Below, piece by piece: positions 46,301-57,164 of a stretch of DNA of 64,000 nucleotides. Made by a program: the position numbers and the translations under genes. The notes below the pieces were generated by a model. The model did no database searches. It saw only the letters and a list, made by a program, of their open reading frames with translations, and was not told the DNA's origin. Positions within the stretch are counted from its first letter, which is position 1. Every line of letters begins with the position of its first letter. This stretch comes from Desmodus rotundus (taxonomy: Eukaryota > Chordata > Mammalia > Chiroptera > Phyllostomidae). The stretch is from NCBI RefSeq assembly GCF_022682495.2, contig NC_071389.1:9725199-9789198 (forward strand), given 5' to 3'.

Positions 46301-47240
46301 TGGAGAAAGGAAAAAAAAAATGGAGACCCCGGCCCATCCTCAAGTTAGGTTTGCCTACATCGCATCACAATTGCAGCCTGGCCCTCAAAAAAGTAAAGGG
46401 AAAGAAAAAGAAGCCTCCGACCCTGTATGTTCTAATTAGAGGAGGCTTCAGGACACTTTAAAGATCCTTCTTTGGCAGCTCCGATGGTGAATGGACTCCC
46501 CTCTCCCCAGTCACCCCACCTGCTGCTTTTGTCTCCGCGCCCCCTCCCCTAGCTCGCTCAATTAAACGCTATTCTCTACGCGCCACCGACCCCCACCCCG
46601 AGTCCCCAATTCCGCCCCAGCCTTGGGGTTCCGACCTCGGGCTCTAATTATCTGAATCCTTCTGGGTGGGCTGCCCCCGACGAGCTGGGGTCGGGGGGCA
46701 AATGAAGCAGGCCCCCGACCCCAAACACCTGCTCGCACAGACACGAAAAATAAAAACTTTAATGGTGCCCAACTCTCCTGGTTTTTCCCCGAAGGTGAGG
46801 CCGAGCCGATCACTCGGATCCCGGCTACAAAGTGCCCTGCTCCGCGGCTACTTTCCCCCAGCGTCCCTGCGCTTTCGTCCTGTCTTTTTTTTTTTTTTTT
46901 TTTTATTGATTTTGAACAATGGGATCTCTGTCTGTCTCGGATTAAACCACGTGGATCCGCCTTCCTTCCCCTTTTTTATTCATTCAGTCCCCCAACCCCC
47001 CTTCCTCAGGTTGTTTGGGTTGTTTTTTTTTTTTTACCTTTTCTCCTTTAAAAAAAAGGAAAAAAAAACTTTCCCAGATCCCGCAAACTGATCATTGCCT
47101 ATTTTGATTTTCAGTCCCTACCTGGTTGGAGTGATGAGAATCCGGAAAGAAAAAGGAAGAGGAGAAACTAAAAGACGAACCCGAGGGCTTCTCCCCGCAC
47201 CCCGCCCCCCAAGCCCAGATGAGGGCTCCAACCCACTCAC

Positions 47241-47470
47241 CAGATACACTTAAAATGTAAATACAGGCTCCCAGAACAAACGCTACAATACAAAACAGAA
47301 ACACTTGTGCGGCCGAGTGGCAAGCGATCGCTGGCTGGACGGGCGGCGCGGCTCCCGGGGCGCGTGCGCCCCCTGCCGGCCGGCGGACCCCCACGGCGGC
47401 CCGGCCCGCGCCCGAGGGACGTCTCTGCCCACGCGAACCTGGCCCGAGCCAGGCCACCAGACTTCACTCC
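47241..47470 (-). other. RCC2: Candidate RCC2 non-coding first exon
   Basis: On the minus strand a strong donor TATCTG|GTGAGT has its exon edge at 47241, and the sequence upstream is CpG-rich (47300-47470), as expected for a first exon. The intron to the acceptor before the ATG (exon start 46068) would be about 1.17 kb. The 5' limit is not defined by the sequence. Confidence 0.5.
47366..47380 (-). promoter_or_regulatory. CTCF-like motif, - orientation
   Basis: GCGCCCCCTGCCGGC on the + strand reads GCCGGCAGGGGGCGC on the minus strand. It differs from the CTCF core at one position. It lies in the candidate RCC2 first exon. Confidence 0.45.
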
Positions 47471-47879
47471 CGCTTCCTGCGCGTTCCACAGGCCCCGCGC
47501 AGTGCGTCTTGGGCCTTCTACGCACAGCGTCCTGAGCGTCAGAAATTTCTTTGGGGTTTAGAAGAATGTTAGATTGTTTTTCCCCCCACCGGACACGTCT
47601 AGACAGGTCACCTGAGGACACTAGCTGGAAAATACTTTGCTCACGCCTCCGCCAACGAGGGACGTGCCCTAATTGAGTGATTGGAATGAAGCACGAGTAC
47701 AGTTTAAATAATTTTGTTCTGTACAGAGAGAAGACATTGTATATATTTGGTCTGTGGAAGGGTCCCCAGTATGTAGTAAGGTGGTGTTACGTGATAAGAG
47801 TTACAAAAAGGTTTGCTAATTAATATAATCAACTTGGAGGCCTAGGATGCTTTGAAAGCTAGTTTTGATGGAAATTTCC

Positions 47880-48020
47880 CACTTTTGACAAATATTTAGT
47901 GAGCCTCTGGTACACGCAAGGCACACAGTGCTGAGTGCTGGGGATACAGACCTAGAGGACAAGATTTATGTCCTAGTGGAATGCAGGTCTAATGGGAAAG
48001 GTAGGCACTTAAGTAATTAC
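47880..48020 (-). repeat. L2 LINE 3'-end fragment
   Basis: 'gacaaatatttagtgagcct', 'cacagtgctgagtgctgggg', 'atacagacctagaggacaag' and 'gtcctagtggaatgcaggtc' match the reversed L2 3' end. Confidence 0.65.
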
Positions 48021-48423
48021 ATGTGTGATGGGTGATGGTTTCAGGGCTACCCCAAAATATGGCACCTTGGCATATTGAATATTTTAAGCTGAAGGAGTTT
48101 TGAGAAAATGACCACCCACCCCCACACCCAGCCCTTCTTCTCTGAAATAGGCCATAAAACACTCAGGTGACAGGTTTCCTGCTGGTACCAGGAGGAAAGG
48201 AGCATCCTTATCTCCAGAGACCAAGGGACACAGTGAAGAACCCTAATACGCAGGCCTCGATAAGTTTGCTCCATGTAGACACTTTCCCCTACTCCTTAAC
48301 CTCCCCTAGTCCTCCACTCTGTCCACTCTTCAGCAGAAAAACACACAGGTATGTTTCTTTGGGTCTTCATATCCTTACAAAGGCTCCTCTGTCACATAAC
48401 ACTTACATTAAAATACATTTGCA

Positions 48424-48613
48424 GCCCTGGCTGGTGTGGCTCAGTGGATTGAGTGCCGGGACTGTGAGGCAAAGGGTCGCTGGTTCAATTCCCAGTCAGG
48501 GCACATGCCTGGGTTGCAGGCCTGGTCCCCAGGGGGGGAGCACTGGAGAGGCAACCACACATTGATGTTTCTCTCCCCCCCTAAAAATAAATAAGTAAAA
48601 TCTTTTAAAAAAA
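48424..48613 (+). repeat. Ves SINE, near full length
   Basis: 'gccctggctggtgtggctca', 'gcaaagggtcgctggttcaa' (B box), 'gtcagggcacatgcctgggt', 'gaggcaaccacacattgatg' and an AAATAAATAAGTAAAA tail. 'taaaatacat' on both sides suggests the target-site duplication. Confidence 0.96.
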
Positions 48614-49148
48614 TAAAATACATGTGTACCCTTTTCTCCTGTGAATTTGCCTTTGTCAGTATAATTTTCAGACTCAGGTAGAGACTCTAAGATGGTCGAG
48701 GAAAGCTGTTTCCTCCCCTACATAAGCATTGCAAAGTGGTACTTTCATAGGACCATCATGGCAAGGGAACTCTCTCTATTCTGGGGTCAGGGAAGGCGTC
48801 CCTGTGGAAAGTTGAGCTGACTTACAGGATGGGTAAAACCCACCAGATGAACTGGGGTAGGAAGACTATTCCAGGGCAGTTGAAAGGAGAGGATACAGAG
48901 CCCAGGGGTCTTGAGAGACGTGCCTTCAGGGAGGAAAAGTAGCCTTCGGGGCTGGGTAAGAAGAGGCATATAGCTAGAACCGAAGAAGTAGGCAAGGGCT
49001 AACTCACAGAGAGCCTTGTAAGATGTGCTAAGGATTGTTTTTTGCTAGGAGATCCTTGTGTCTCTGCCTCTTGGGAGGGGTTTGAGCTACTGGTCTCCCC
49101 TCCTATATTGGGATCTCAATATCACTTGGTCTCCTACCAAAGATTTTT

Positions 49149-49339
49149 TTAAAAGATTTTATTCATTTATTTTTAGACAGAGGCAAAGGGAGAAGAACAT
49201 AAATGTGTGGTTGCCTCACATGTATCCCCCTACTGGGGAGCTGGCCTGCAACCCACGCATGTGCCCTGACTGGAAATCGAACCAGTGACCCTTTGGTTCG
49301 AAGGCCAGTGCTGAATCCACTGAGCCACACCAGCCAGGG
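49149..49339 (-). repeat. Ves SINE with 18-bp target-site duplication
   Basis: Reverse Ves from the A-rich tail to 'cactgagccacaccagccag'. Flanked by CTCCTACCAAAGATTTTT (49131-49148) and CTCCTGCCAAAGATTTTT (49340-49357), one mismatch. Confidence 0.96.
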
Positions 49340-49700
49340 CTCCTGCCAAAGATTTTTATATGCTTCCATTTTTTTTAGCCATTCTGTACAAGGAAGTTCC
49401 TTCTTTCGGCAACTTTCTGAGGATGGAGAGAGTTCTAGGATTTTTGCAATTCATTCCTTAATCATTATAGCAAGAAACAAAATTGAGGAGGCAACAAATG
49501 TCTAAAGGAAGACAGCGAAACCACAAGGTGCAAATCTAAAGTATTTGAACACAGTCAAAAGTCTCTGCATCAGGGAGCCAAGAGCACTTATGTATCGAAT
49601 AAAAGAACTTTAGACATGAGATGTTGAGAAAGGCTGAGACATGGAGAAGCACTCTTTGAAAGCCTCTTCTTAATAGGCTTGCATTAAAAGAGGTTTAGGA

Positions 49701-49889
49701 GCCCTGGCCGGGTAGCTTAGTTGGTTAGAGCATTATCCCAATACATCAAGGTTGTGTGTTTGATCCCTGGTCAGGGCACATACAAGAATCCACCAGTGAA
49801 TGCTTGAATGGGAACAATGGATCGATGTTTCTCTTTGTCCCTTCCTCTCTTTCAAATCAGTCATTAAAGAAAACCTTTTAATTATTAAA
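49701..49889 (+). repeat. Ves SINE, second subtype
   Basis: The head 'gccctggccgggtagcttag' and body 'aatacatcaaggttgtgtgt' with 'gtcagggcacatacaagaat' belong to the 'ATACAtcAAGGTTGTG' subtype. Flanked by AAAAGAGGTTTAGGA (49686-49700) and AAAAGAGATTTAGGA (49890-49904). Confidence 0.94.
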
Positions 49890-50631
49890 AAAAGAGATTT
49901 AGGAGATTAAACCTTGATGCTTTGATATAAAACACAAATGGAACCAACCAGAAAAGAATTTTGCCTAAATATGCCATCCAGGCCCCTTCAGGAGGTGGCA
50001 TGCTGATACTTGCCAGGCCGCAGTGCTTGGTCGGGTGTTTACCCTCCAAACACCCTGTGTGGCCAATTAGGAACAGTACCTACGGTGCCTTTAGATTTCA
50101 GCCAGCAAGTCTTTCTTTTATTTTTTTCTCCTCCCCCATTATAAACCTTTTTGCCAGCGTAAAAACACATGCGTCAGAAACACTGATGCAATGAGACGCT
50201 AATATCAGATTGCATCACGTGGTCCTAGGTGTGGTGCTCCTAAAACTGGTTTTTCTTGAGGTGGTGCGGCAGCAGAAAAGCACTTCGGGGATAACGCCCG
50301 AGAACTGGCCCTACCCGTCAGATGATAGAAGTGAATTTTGCAACTCCGTGCCTCAGTTCCACACCACTGTTCTCCTAGGGAAAGCCGGAGCGGCTTTCCG
50401 AGCTGACACAGGTGTGCTGCAGACATTCATCGGTTAGGTGTGTCCGTGCTGCAGCTTATGTAACAAATGCTACCTGGGGAGGCGCACCTACCAGGCAAAC
50501 TGGAAGTAACACTTCCTCCCCTGAAATGCGCTCTGCGTTGGACCTTACCTTAATCCATGAGCTTCTCTGGGGACAGACCACTTTGGTGCAAAACCGGAAA
50601 AGGAGGAGGGAAAGAAGGTGGAGGGGATTTC

Positions 50632-50695
50632 TCAGGCACTTTCTAGTGGCTGGCACTGTGTTACATGCACTTCACGTTCAGCACTGCGGAAATGT
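50632..50695 (+). repeat. MIR-like fragment
   Basis: 'caggcactttctagtggctg' and 'gcactgtgttacatgcactt' resemble the MIR 5' part. Short and diverged. Confidence 0.35.
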
Positions 50696-51012
50696 GGGTT
50701 CCAGCTGCCAGCCTGCCATCACCGGGACCTGCAGCAGGCTATTTGGCTTCTTCTGGTATTCAGTAAAAGGCCATGTATTAAGTTAGATTAGGCCACTTTT
50801 CAGGTCCCTCCCAGAAATGGAATGCTATTCAACTTGGCCACAGAAAGCTCCACCTCCAGTTGGAAGATTAATTTTCTGGCCCAATGTCTGTAAAAGAAAA
50901 AAAGAACAGACCACTGATTGTGGGAATGATGCTGCTGACCAGCGGAAGATGGACCCTAATGGTCTGTGCGTACAGTTGGGTTAGGATAGTATGAGGCAGC
51001 TTAGATCCTCAC

Positions 51013-51335
51013 TGTCCATCACGGTCGTCACCAGCCACATGCGGCTCCTGAACACTGGAAATGTGGCCAGTGCCACTTGAGACGTGCTGGGCGTGTGCTT
51101 ACGCTGAATTTCAAAATCTTAGCACAATAAAAAAGAATATGAAATATCTCATTAACCATTTGTTATCTTGACCACAGGTCAAAATAATATTTTGACTTGT
51201 GAATTTACTGTAGTATTAAAATAAATATCACCAGTTTCTTTTTACTCTTTTCAATGTGGCTACCACAAAATTTAAAATTCCATATTTAAAAATTTTGTGG
51301 TTCACATTTTATTTCTATCAGACAGCACTACTTTT
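51013..51335. mobile_element. Old non-autonomous DNA transposon (hAT-like)
   Basis: 'caccagccacatgcggctcc', 'ggaaatgtggccagtgccac', 'gaaatatctcattaaccatt' and 'caatgtggctaccacaaaat' follow a widespread mammalian MITE whose exact name I cannot recall. The ends 'cactgtcc' and 'agacagcacta' are compatible with inverted repeats. A Ves SINE has inserted at its right end. Confidence 0.5.
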
Positions 51336-51585
51336 TTTTATCCTCAGCAAGGACTTTTTTTTTTCCATTGCTCTTAGAGAGAGAGGGAGGGGTAGGGGAG
51401 AGAGAGAGAGAGAGAGAGAGAAACATCAATGTGAGAGAGAATCATCAATCAGTTGCCTTTGTAAGTGCCCCAACCGCAGATCGAACCCACAACCTGGGTC
51501 TGTGCTCCGACCAGGAATCAAACTCCAGCCCTCAGTCCATAGGATGTACAACGCTCCAACCAATTGAGCCACACTGGCCTGGGCG
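51336..51585 (-). repeat. Ves SINE nested in a MITE, 15-bp duplication
   Basis: Reverse Ves with a (GA)n expansion (about 51401-51421). Identical copies of GACAGCACTACTTTT flank it (51321-51335 and 51586-51600), a perfect target-site duplication. Confidence 0.96.
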
Positions 51586-51968
51586 GACAGCACTACTTTT
51601 GAAAGCATAGCTGGAAAAACAATATTTGCTCTGGACCCAACACTTTCTGCCTCTGTTCTCTCGTTTCCCCATCTGTTAAATGGCAAGATAGGGTTTGGGC
51701 TAAATTTCTCTTGGGGTTACTTCTGGGTTGAATGTTCCTTTGTTTTGAGAACAGTAGTAGGTGGGGGATCCTTGTCAGCGTTTGGAAAGATGTTTGGGAG
51801 AAGATCTTTATAACCGTAGTGAGCCGTGAACTTTTAGACTCGAAGCATCTTTAAATATTATTGCTGAACCTTAGCAGTCCCCGCCCCGAGTCTGCAGCCC
51901 CTCCCGGGCTTGTGGTTTTTCCAGCAAGCACTCAGGGCAAACTAACAACGTTGTAAGCTGTCAACATA

Positions 51969-52082
51969 CAAGGGTGGGCAAAAGTAGGTGTACAGTTATG
52001 AGTAGGAAAAACAGAGTTTACTCTGTATTAAAATTTGTTAATTATTGCATTATAACTGTAAACCTACTTTTGCCCACCCCTG
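51969..52082. mobile_element. 114-bp mariner-type MITE
   Basis: Inverted ends CAAGGGTGGGCAAAAGTAGG and, reversed from the right side, CAGGGGTGGGCAAAAGTAGG, continuing to about 31 bp with few mismatches. TA flanks both sides (51967-51968 and 52083-52084), the hallmark of Tc1/mariner insertion. No coding capacity. Confidence 0.88.
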
Positions 52083-52199
52083 TATGTTTGTTGATCTATA
52101 TGTTATCCAGGTGAAGAATGGAAGCCCAGAGAGGCTCTGAGACCACCTGAGGCCACACAGCTGGCTGGTAGGAAATCCAGGAAGGATACAGGTCAGTTC

Positions 52200-52370
52200 A
52201 AGAAACTCGTGGTGTGGTCCAAGGACCAGCAGACAGTACATCATTTGGATGATGGTTAGAAACACAGAATCTCAGGCTGGCCCGGATCTACCAAACCCGA
52301 GGCTGCGTTTTTGTCAAGCCCACCCCAGGTGATTTTTATGTCTCTCAAAGTGTGGGAAGTGCTACTCAAA
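52200..52370 (+). repeat. MER5A (hAT-Charlie)
   Basis: 'tcgtggtgtggtccaaggac', 'ttagaaacacagaatctcag' and 'caccccaggtgatttttatg' follow MER5A. The right part ends 'ctcaaagtgtgggaagtgct'. Confidence 0.7.
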
Positions 52371-52640
52371 GTCAAACCACTTTTCTCAAGGAAAACCTCG
52401 ATGTCTGTGTCGTGGGGAAGCTCTTCATAGTCTAGTTGCGGGGTGAGGAGGAATAGGATGCGACACTGAGACTCCCGTGCTGGCTAACAGTAAGTAAGAG
52501 TTAAGGAAGTTCAACAAGTGTTTTCTGAGCCTCTACTCTGCCCAGTACCTGCAGCCAATGCACCCCTTCTCTTCTTGAGGGCTTGAGGGGCTTATACTTT
52601 CGCAGCCCCAGCCACTTGCGCCTCAAGAAACAAACAACCC

Positions 52641-52832
52641 GCCCTGGCTGGTTAGCTCAGTGGGTTAGAACATCGTCCCCATACACCAAGGTTGTGGGTT
52701 TGATCCCTGGTCAGGGCACATACAAGAGTCAACCAAGGAATACATAATTAAGTGGAACAACAAATCCATGTTGCTCATCTCTCTCTCGGCCCCTTCCTCT
52801 CTCTCTCTCAAATCCATAAATAAAAGTTAAAA
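52641..52832 (+). repeat. Ves SINE, second subtype
   Basis: 'gccctggctggttagctcag', 'catacaccaaggttgtgggt', 'ttgatccctggtcagggcac', a CT-rich tract and an A-rich tail. Clear flanking duplication not found. Confidence 0.94.
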
Positions 52833-53621
52833 AAAAATAAGCAGCCCCTTCACAACCTCCCCCTTCCCTGCTGCTGGTCCCTCTATTGCTACTTTAATAC
52901 TAGAGAGTCCAGGAGAAATTTGAAATGAAAACAGCCACACCTTGGGAGTTAAGTCTAATTCAGTCCTGTTTTTCAGACCCAGAAAAACAGGACTGAAATC
53001 GATTTCAGCAACGTCTGCGTGTCAGTTTGTAATCACCGGACCCTCCCAATTCTGTACGGGGGTTGGCATTTGTGTCGTGCTCCTGGTCTACGATAGGACC
53101 ACAGTTTGTAGAATTGGTCTCTAGTCAACAGCTCTCAGGTCGTTTTTTAAGATTATCCCTCATCCAAGCTTGCACAGAAAAGCCACACGCTGCAGAGATT
53201 CCGATTTTCCCTGGCAGCCAGCAGTGCGGCTATGCGGTTGTTGAGACCAGAGAGAGAGATGGGTCCAGCACCGATGATGTGAGGGAGCTGAGGAGCCAGG
53301 GGACTGCTCTGGCAAGGGGCAGGCACGGAATTTGAATGCACAAGGGAAAAAGCAAGGCTTCAGGCTCAGCTGCGGAAGTGGGTCATTTGTCTGGAAGGTT
53401 CGATGACACCGAGAGGAGGACAGCCTATCTGATGCATCAGGTGGCCCTGGCGGCTGTGAACGAGCCATTGCATTTCGGGCTGCATCATGTCATGTAAAAC
53501 TATGACAACCCTTTGGAGATTAAACAAACCAAACCAATGTGAGCCCCCACAGTGCCGAATACCTGGACTGTCTGACTCCCACCTTCGCTAAACGGACTGA
53601 GTCAGCCAGATGAAGAGAAGT

Positions 53622-53735
53622 GCTGGCATTTATTGAGCACTTACTGTGTGCCAGGTATTGGGCCATGGGCCCTACCCAGAAAAGCCTATTTAATCTTTAT
53701 CACACCCATACAACATGGGTACTGCTGTTGGGGCC
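53622..53735 (+). repeat. MIR SINE, left part, split by an LTR
   Basis: 'ctggcatttattgagcactt', 'actgtgtgccaggtattggg' and 'acaacatgggtactgctgtt' are MIR 5' sequence. The right part resumes at 54128. Confidence 0.88.
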
Positions 53736-54127
53736 TGTATTAGCCTGCTTGGGCCGCCAGGCCTAAGAACCACAGACTGGGGGCTTCAACATTTATTTTC
53801 TCACAGTTCTAAAGGCCACGTATCCGAGATGAAATGGCCAGCAAGGTTGTTTCTTGTAAGGTCTCTCTCCTTGGCTTGTAGATGGCAGTCTTCTCCCTGT
53901 TGGTCACGTGCGTTTATCTCTGTACCCGTCTGTGTCTCAATCTCCTCTTCTCACGTGTAAGGACACCAGTCGCATTGGATTGGGGCCCGCCCTAGGGACC
54001 TCATGTTAACTTTATCTCCTTAAAGACCCTGTCTCCAAATACAGTCACATTCTGCGGTAGCTGGGGTTTAAGAATTCAACATGTGAATTCGGGCGTGGGG
54101 TGGGGAGCACAAGTCATCCCATAATAG
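53736..54127 (-). mobile_element. Solo MLT1-type LTR (ERVL-MaLR) inserted in a MIR
   Basis: Reverse orientation: 'tgtattagcctgcttgggcc', 'accacagactgggggcttca', 'tttattttctcacagttcta', 'aaggacaccagtcgcattgg' and 'tccaaatacagtcacattct'. About 392 bp; no internal retroviral sequence is present, so it is a solo LTR. Confidence 0.88.
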
Positions 54128-54240
54128 TCCCATTTCACATATAAAACTGAGACACGAAGGAGGTAATGGGGCCAAGGAGGCAACTGGCAGGTGGAAGTGA
54201 TGAAGACAAGATTTCAACCTACGTGTTCCAATCTGCCTCA
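54128..54240 (+). repeat. MIR SINE, right part
   Basis: 'tcccatttcacatataaaac', 'tgagacacgaaggaggtaat' and 'ggcaactggcaggtggaagt' continue the MIR begun at 53622. Confidence 0.75.
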
Positions 54241-55065
54241 TTCTCTCTTGTATATCAGACAGACCCAGCTGCGGGACTGGGCAGGGCGACCTCTGTGCAC
54301 CTCAGGTCCCAGGTACGGAAAGTGGAGAGGGAACGGCCACCTTGCCGAAGGGGAGAGGGTCCCACTCAAGGCTGCAGGCCCAGCAGGCAGCCTGCTTGCC
54401 AGCACGCAGAGGCTGTGCGGTGGAGTACATTCCACCTCCTTCCCGCCGACCTCTCTGGGGTGTGGGCTTCTCTGCTCTCTCGTGGGGTCAGCAGTTCCAG
54501 TCCCACCTGCTCCCAGGGTGGCATGTTAAAGGGGCTCTAAAAAGCTTCCCAAACTGCAAGGTGCTGTTCCTATGTAACAGGGGACAGTGTGGCTTTAGGT
54601 CAATTCAGTGCCCTTCTGTACCTTTTCTCCAGCCCCCTACTTGGCGAGGAAGTTGTCTGCTGAGCCTGGCAGATGCTGCCTTTCACATGTGCAAAGACCA
54701 CGGGGTGGGAATGCATTCTGCTCCTTTGGGCAGAGTGGAGAAGGAGACAGAGGATGACTGTGGCCAGGTGCCCTCAGGTGCCCGCCAGCCCGTGAGGCGC
54801 TGCGCGAGCAGAGCAGTCAATCTTCATAACAAGCGTGAGGAGACTGGGAAGTTCCATGGTGGTGACTGACTGGGACTCTGGGATTCTGCAACCCACACTC
54901 CTTGGCTGCACCTCGCTGCCCCCCAGTTCTGAGACCTGAGCCTCTTCTCAGGACATGCACTGGCGCTGCTTGGCTTAGGCTGGGGACAACCCTCCTGGAG
55001 CTCGGGTGCCCTCACTGGAAAATGAAGGGACCGGGTATACCCGGTGGGTGTGCTTTGTGAATGTC

Positions 55066-55197
55066 CACTGTGGATGCGCCCTGGACGTGCTCCACGGACA
55101 CACTGTGGACGTGCTCTCTGTGTGCCCGCCATGGACACGCACCATGAGCCCGCTTCATGAGCACGCTCCATGACAGGCTCCGGGGACACGCTCTCTC
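55066..55197. repeat. Degenerate ~13-bp tandem repeat
   Basis: About ten imperfect copies of a unit near TGGACACGCTCCA (for example TGGACGTGCTCCA, TGGACACGCACCA, TGAGCACGCTCCA). Confidence 0.7.
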
Positions 55198-56404
55198 GTG
55201 TGTTCGGTAGCCACACCCTAGACGCACACCATGCTACGCTTGGCGGCTGTGCACCTGGAGGGAGCTTTGGCTGGTGCACACGGCCAACGTCCTGAAAATC
55301 CAAACTGCCACCTATTTACAGCGGTGCATATTAGAAATACACGTACGTTGGCATAAATAGCAATCAATCCGTGCTTTCTGTAATGAATGATAGTTTCCTT
55401 TTTAAAGTGATCCACTTCAGTTAAAAATGGGTGTTTATTTAAAGCAAGATGCTCGATCAGGTGTCACATGGATCTTGGGAAAATGAGGAAGGTGATTCAC
55501 AAACAAGCTTGGCTGAGGGACCAGCATGCGCTGCATTCGACACCTCTCCCCTCTCTGACGTGCTTTGGTCTGTGGCGGACCACGTACCTGGACAATCCAG
55601 AAACCCCCCCTGAGCAGAGAAGTCAGGGAGTGGACAAGAAAGCAAGCCTGTCTGCGTGTTCACAAGGAATCGCACAGGTCTGGACCCGATCCAGGGAACC
55701 CTCTTGGCTTCGAATGTGTGACCGAGTTCGCAACCTGTCATCCAACACCAGCTCGAGGATGGGGCCGGGGAGGCCAGAAGCTGGCAGCAGACAAGGAGGA
55801 GCCTCGCAGCTGGGAACCTGCTCTCCGCCCTTCGTGTCCAGTGTGTATGTGTGACATATGGTCGTTTCTGTGTCCGTGAGGTTGCTCGGAAAGTACCGTT
55901 TGCTGGCTAGAAGCCAGTCACCTCCTTTAAGGAACGAGACAAGGAAGACTCGGAGAAGGTGAGCTGTCTCCGAGGAGGGGGGCAACTGTGCGCTGACTCC
56001 CTGCTCCTCTGCCTGGGAGCCGCCCTGACAACGAAGCCCCTCATTACTTTTTATCTGCTGCGCAGTTTCAATCATAATTACTACACACACATTTTTCAAA
56101 AGAGCGCGTTTATGACCAAATCTCAGTAAATTGTCCGAGTCTTGGGCTGGTTTCCCTTCCTTGCCCTGGAGGGAAGGAAGGCATCTGGCTGGCTGTGGAA
56201 GCACTCTCCCACACCATCATTACCTACAGCTCTGTTTCCAAAACAGGGTGCTAGGGGCCTCTGGGCAACCAGTCTGACTGGGAGAGGGTTTCCAGATGAC
56301 TCACAGGGCAGCGGTGAGCACAGGTAGCTCTAAGGACTCACTCAGGGCCCTTCGGAGGAGACCGGAATGAGTAGACTGGCGTGAGAGACAGTGTGGGAGG
56401 GAGA

Positions 56405-56640
56405 TGGAAAGAGCAAACTTTGGAAGGAGCCTGCCTGGGTGCAAGTCCCAGCTCTGCCCCTTGCTGTGTGATCCTGGACAAGTTAAACAGCTCCTCTGAG
56501 CCTCACTTCCCACCTCTGTAAGTGCTAATGGCAATAGAATCTACCAGGGAGCCTCACTCTGTGGCCTAAGTGAGCTAGTCTTCGAATGGTGCGTGAAGTA
56601 AGTGCTGTTGGGTGGTGGCTGCTATCCTAGATCTTAGGGG
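56405..56640 (-). repeat. MIR SINE
   Basis: 'gcctgcctgggtgcaagtcc', 'cagctctgccccttgctgtg', 'gatcctggacaagttaaaca' and 'tgagcctcacttcccacctc' match reversed MIR nearly end to end. Confidence 0.88.
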
Positions 56641-57164
56641 GCAGCCCGTGAACCCACAGACCCAGCCGGAACCACAGCTCCCACTGACTCACACCACGAC
56701 CTTGGCCCTCCTACTGCACTCCTCTGGACCTCGGTTATCTCCCCTAGAATCAGGGCAGGATGGAGCTCACCTCCAAGGAGTCTTGTGAGGAGTCGTGAGC
56801 TTGAACCCAAAGTCTGGCACAGAAAGAGCCCTTGGGAAAGAAGAACTTGCGTTAGCTACAACACTTGTCTTTGTGTTGTTGTTGGAATCTCGTTGGGAGC
56901 GCTCAGGACAGACCTTAGCAGGGAATGTCTCTGACACCAGGGATGGGGAGGGAGCAGCAGATGAGTAAGCGGAAAAGACCCAGGGTGAGGAGCCAGGGTC
57001 TGAGTCTCTGGATGACCCCGGGCAAGGTCCCTCCCACTTCTGAGGCCTCATCAGCACCAAAGGTACAAAGAGGATCAGGATCTCATCAGGGGTCTTATCA
57101 GGAGGTTTCTTTGGAGGTGGCTGGGCCTGGGCTCCCCCATCCCAATTCAGTCAAAGCATATGGT

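Noticed and set aside
45697..46461. 254-codon plus-strand frame over the RCC2 CpG island
   Set aside because: GC-rich sequence has few stops; it is antisense to the real first coding exon and low in complexity.
48424..48613. tRNA gene suggested by A/B-box-like sequence
   Set aside because: It is the tRNA-derived head of a Ves SINE; the tail, flanking duplication and repeated occurrence rule out a functional tRNA gene.
53736..54127. Endogenous retrovirus with possible genes
   Set aside because: Only one MaLR-type LTR is present; no internal sequence or open frame.
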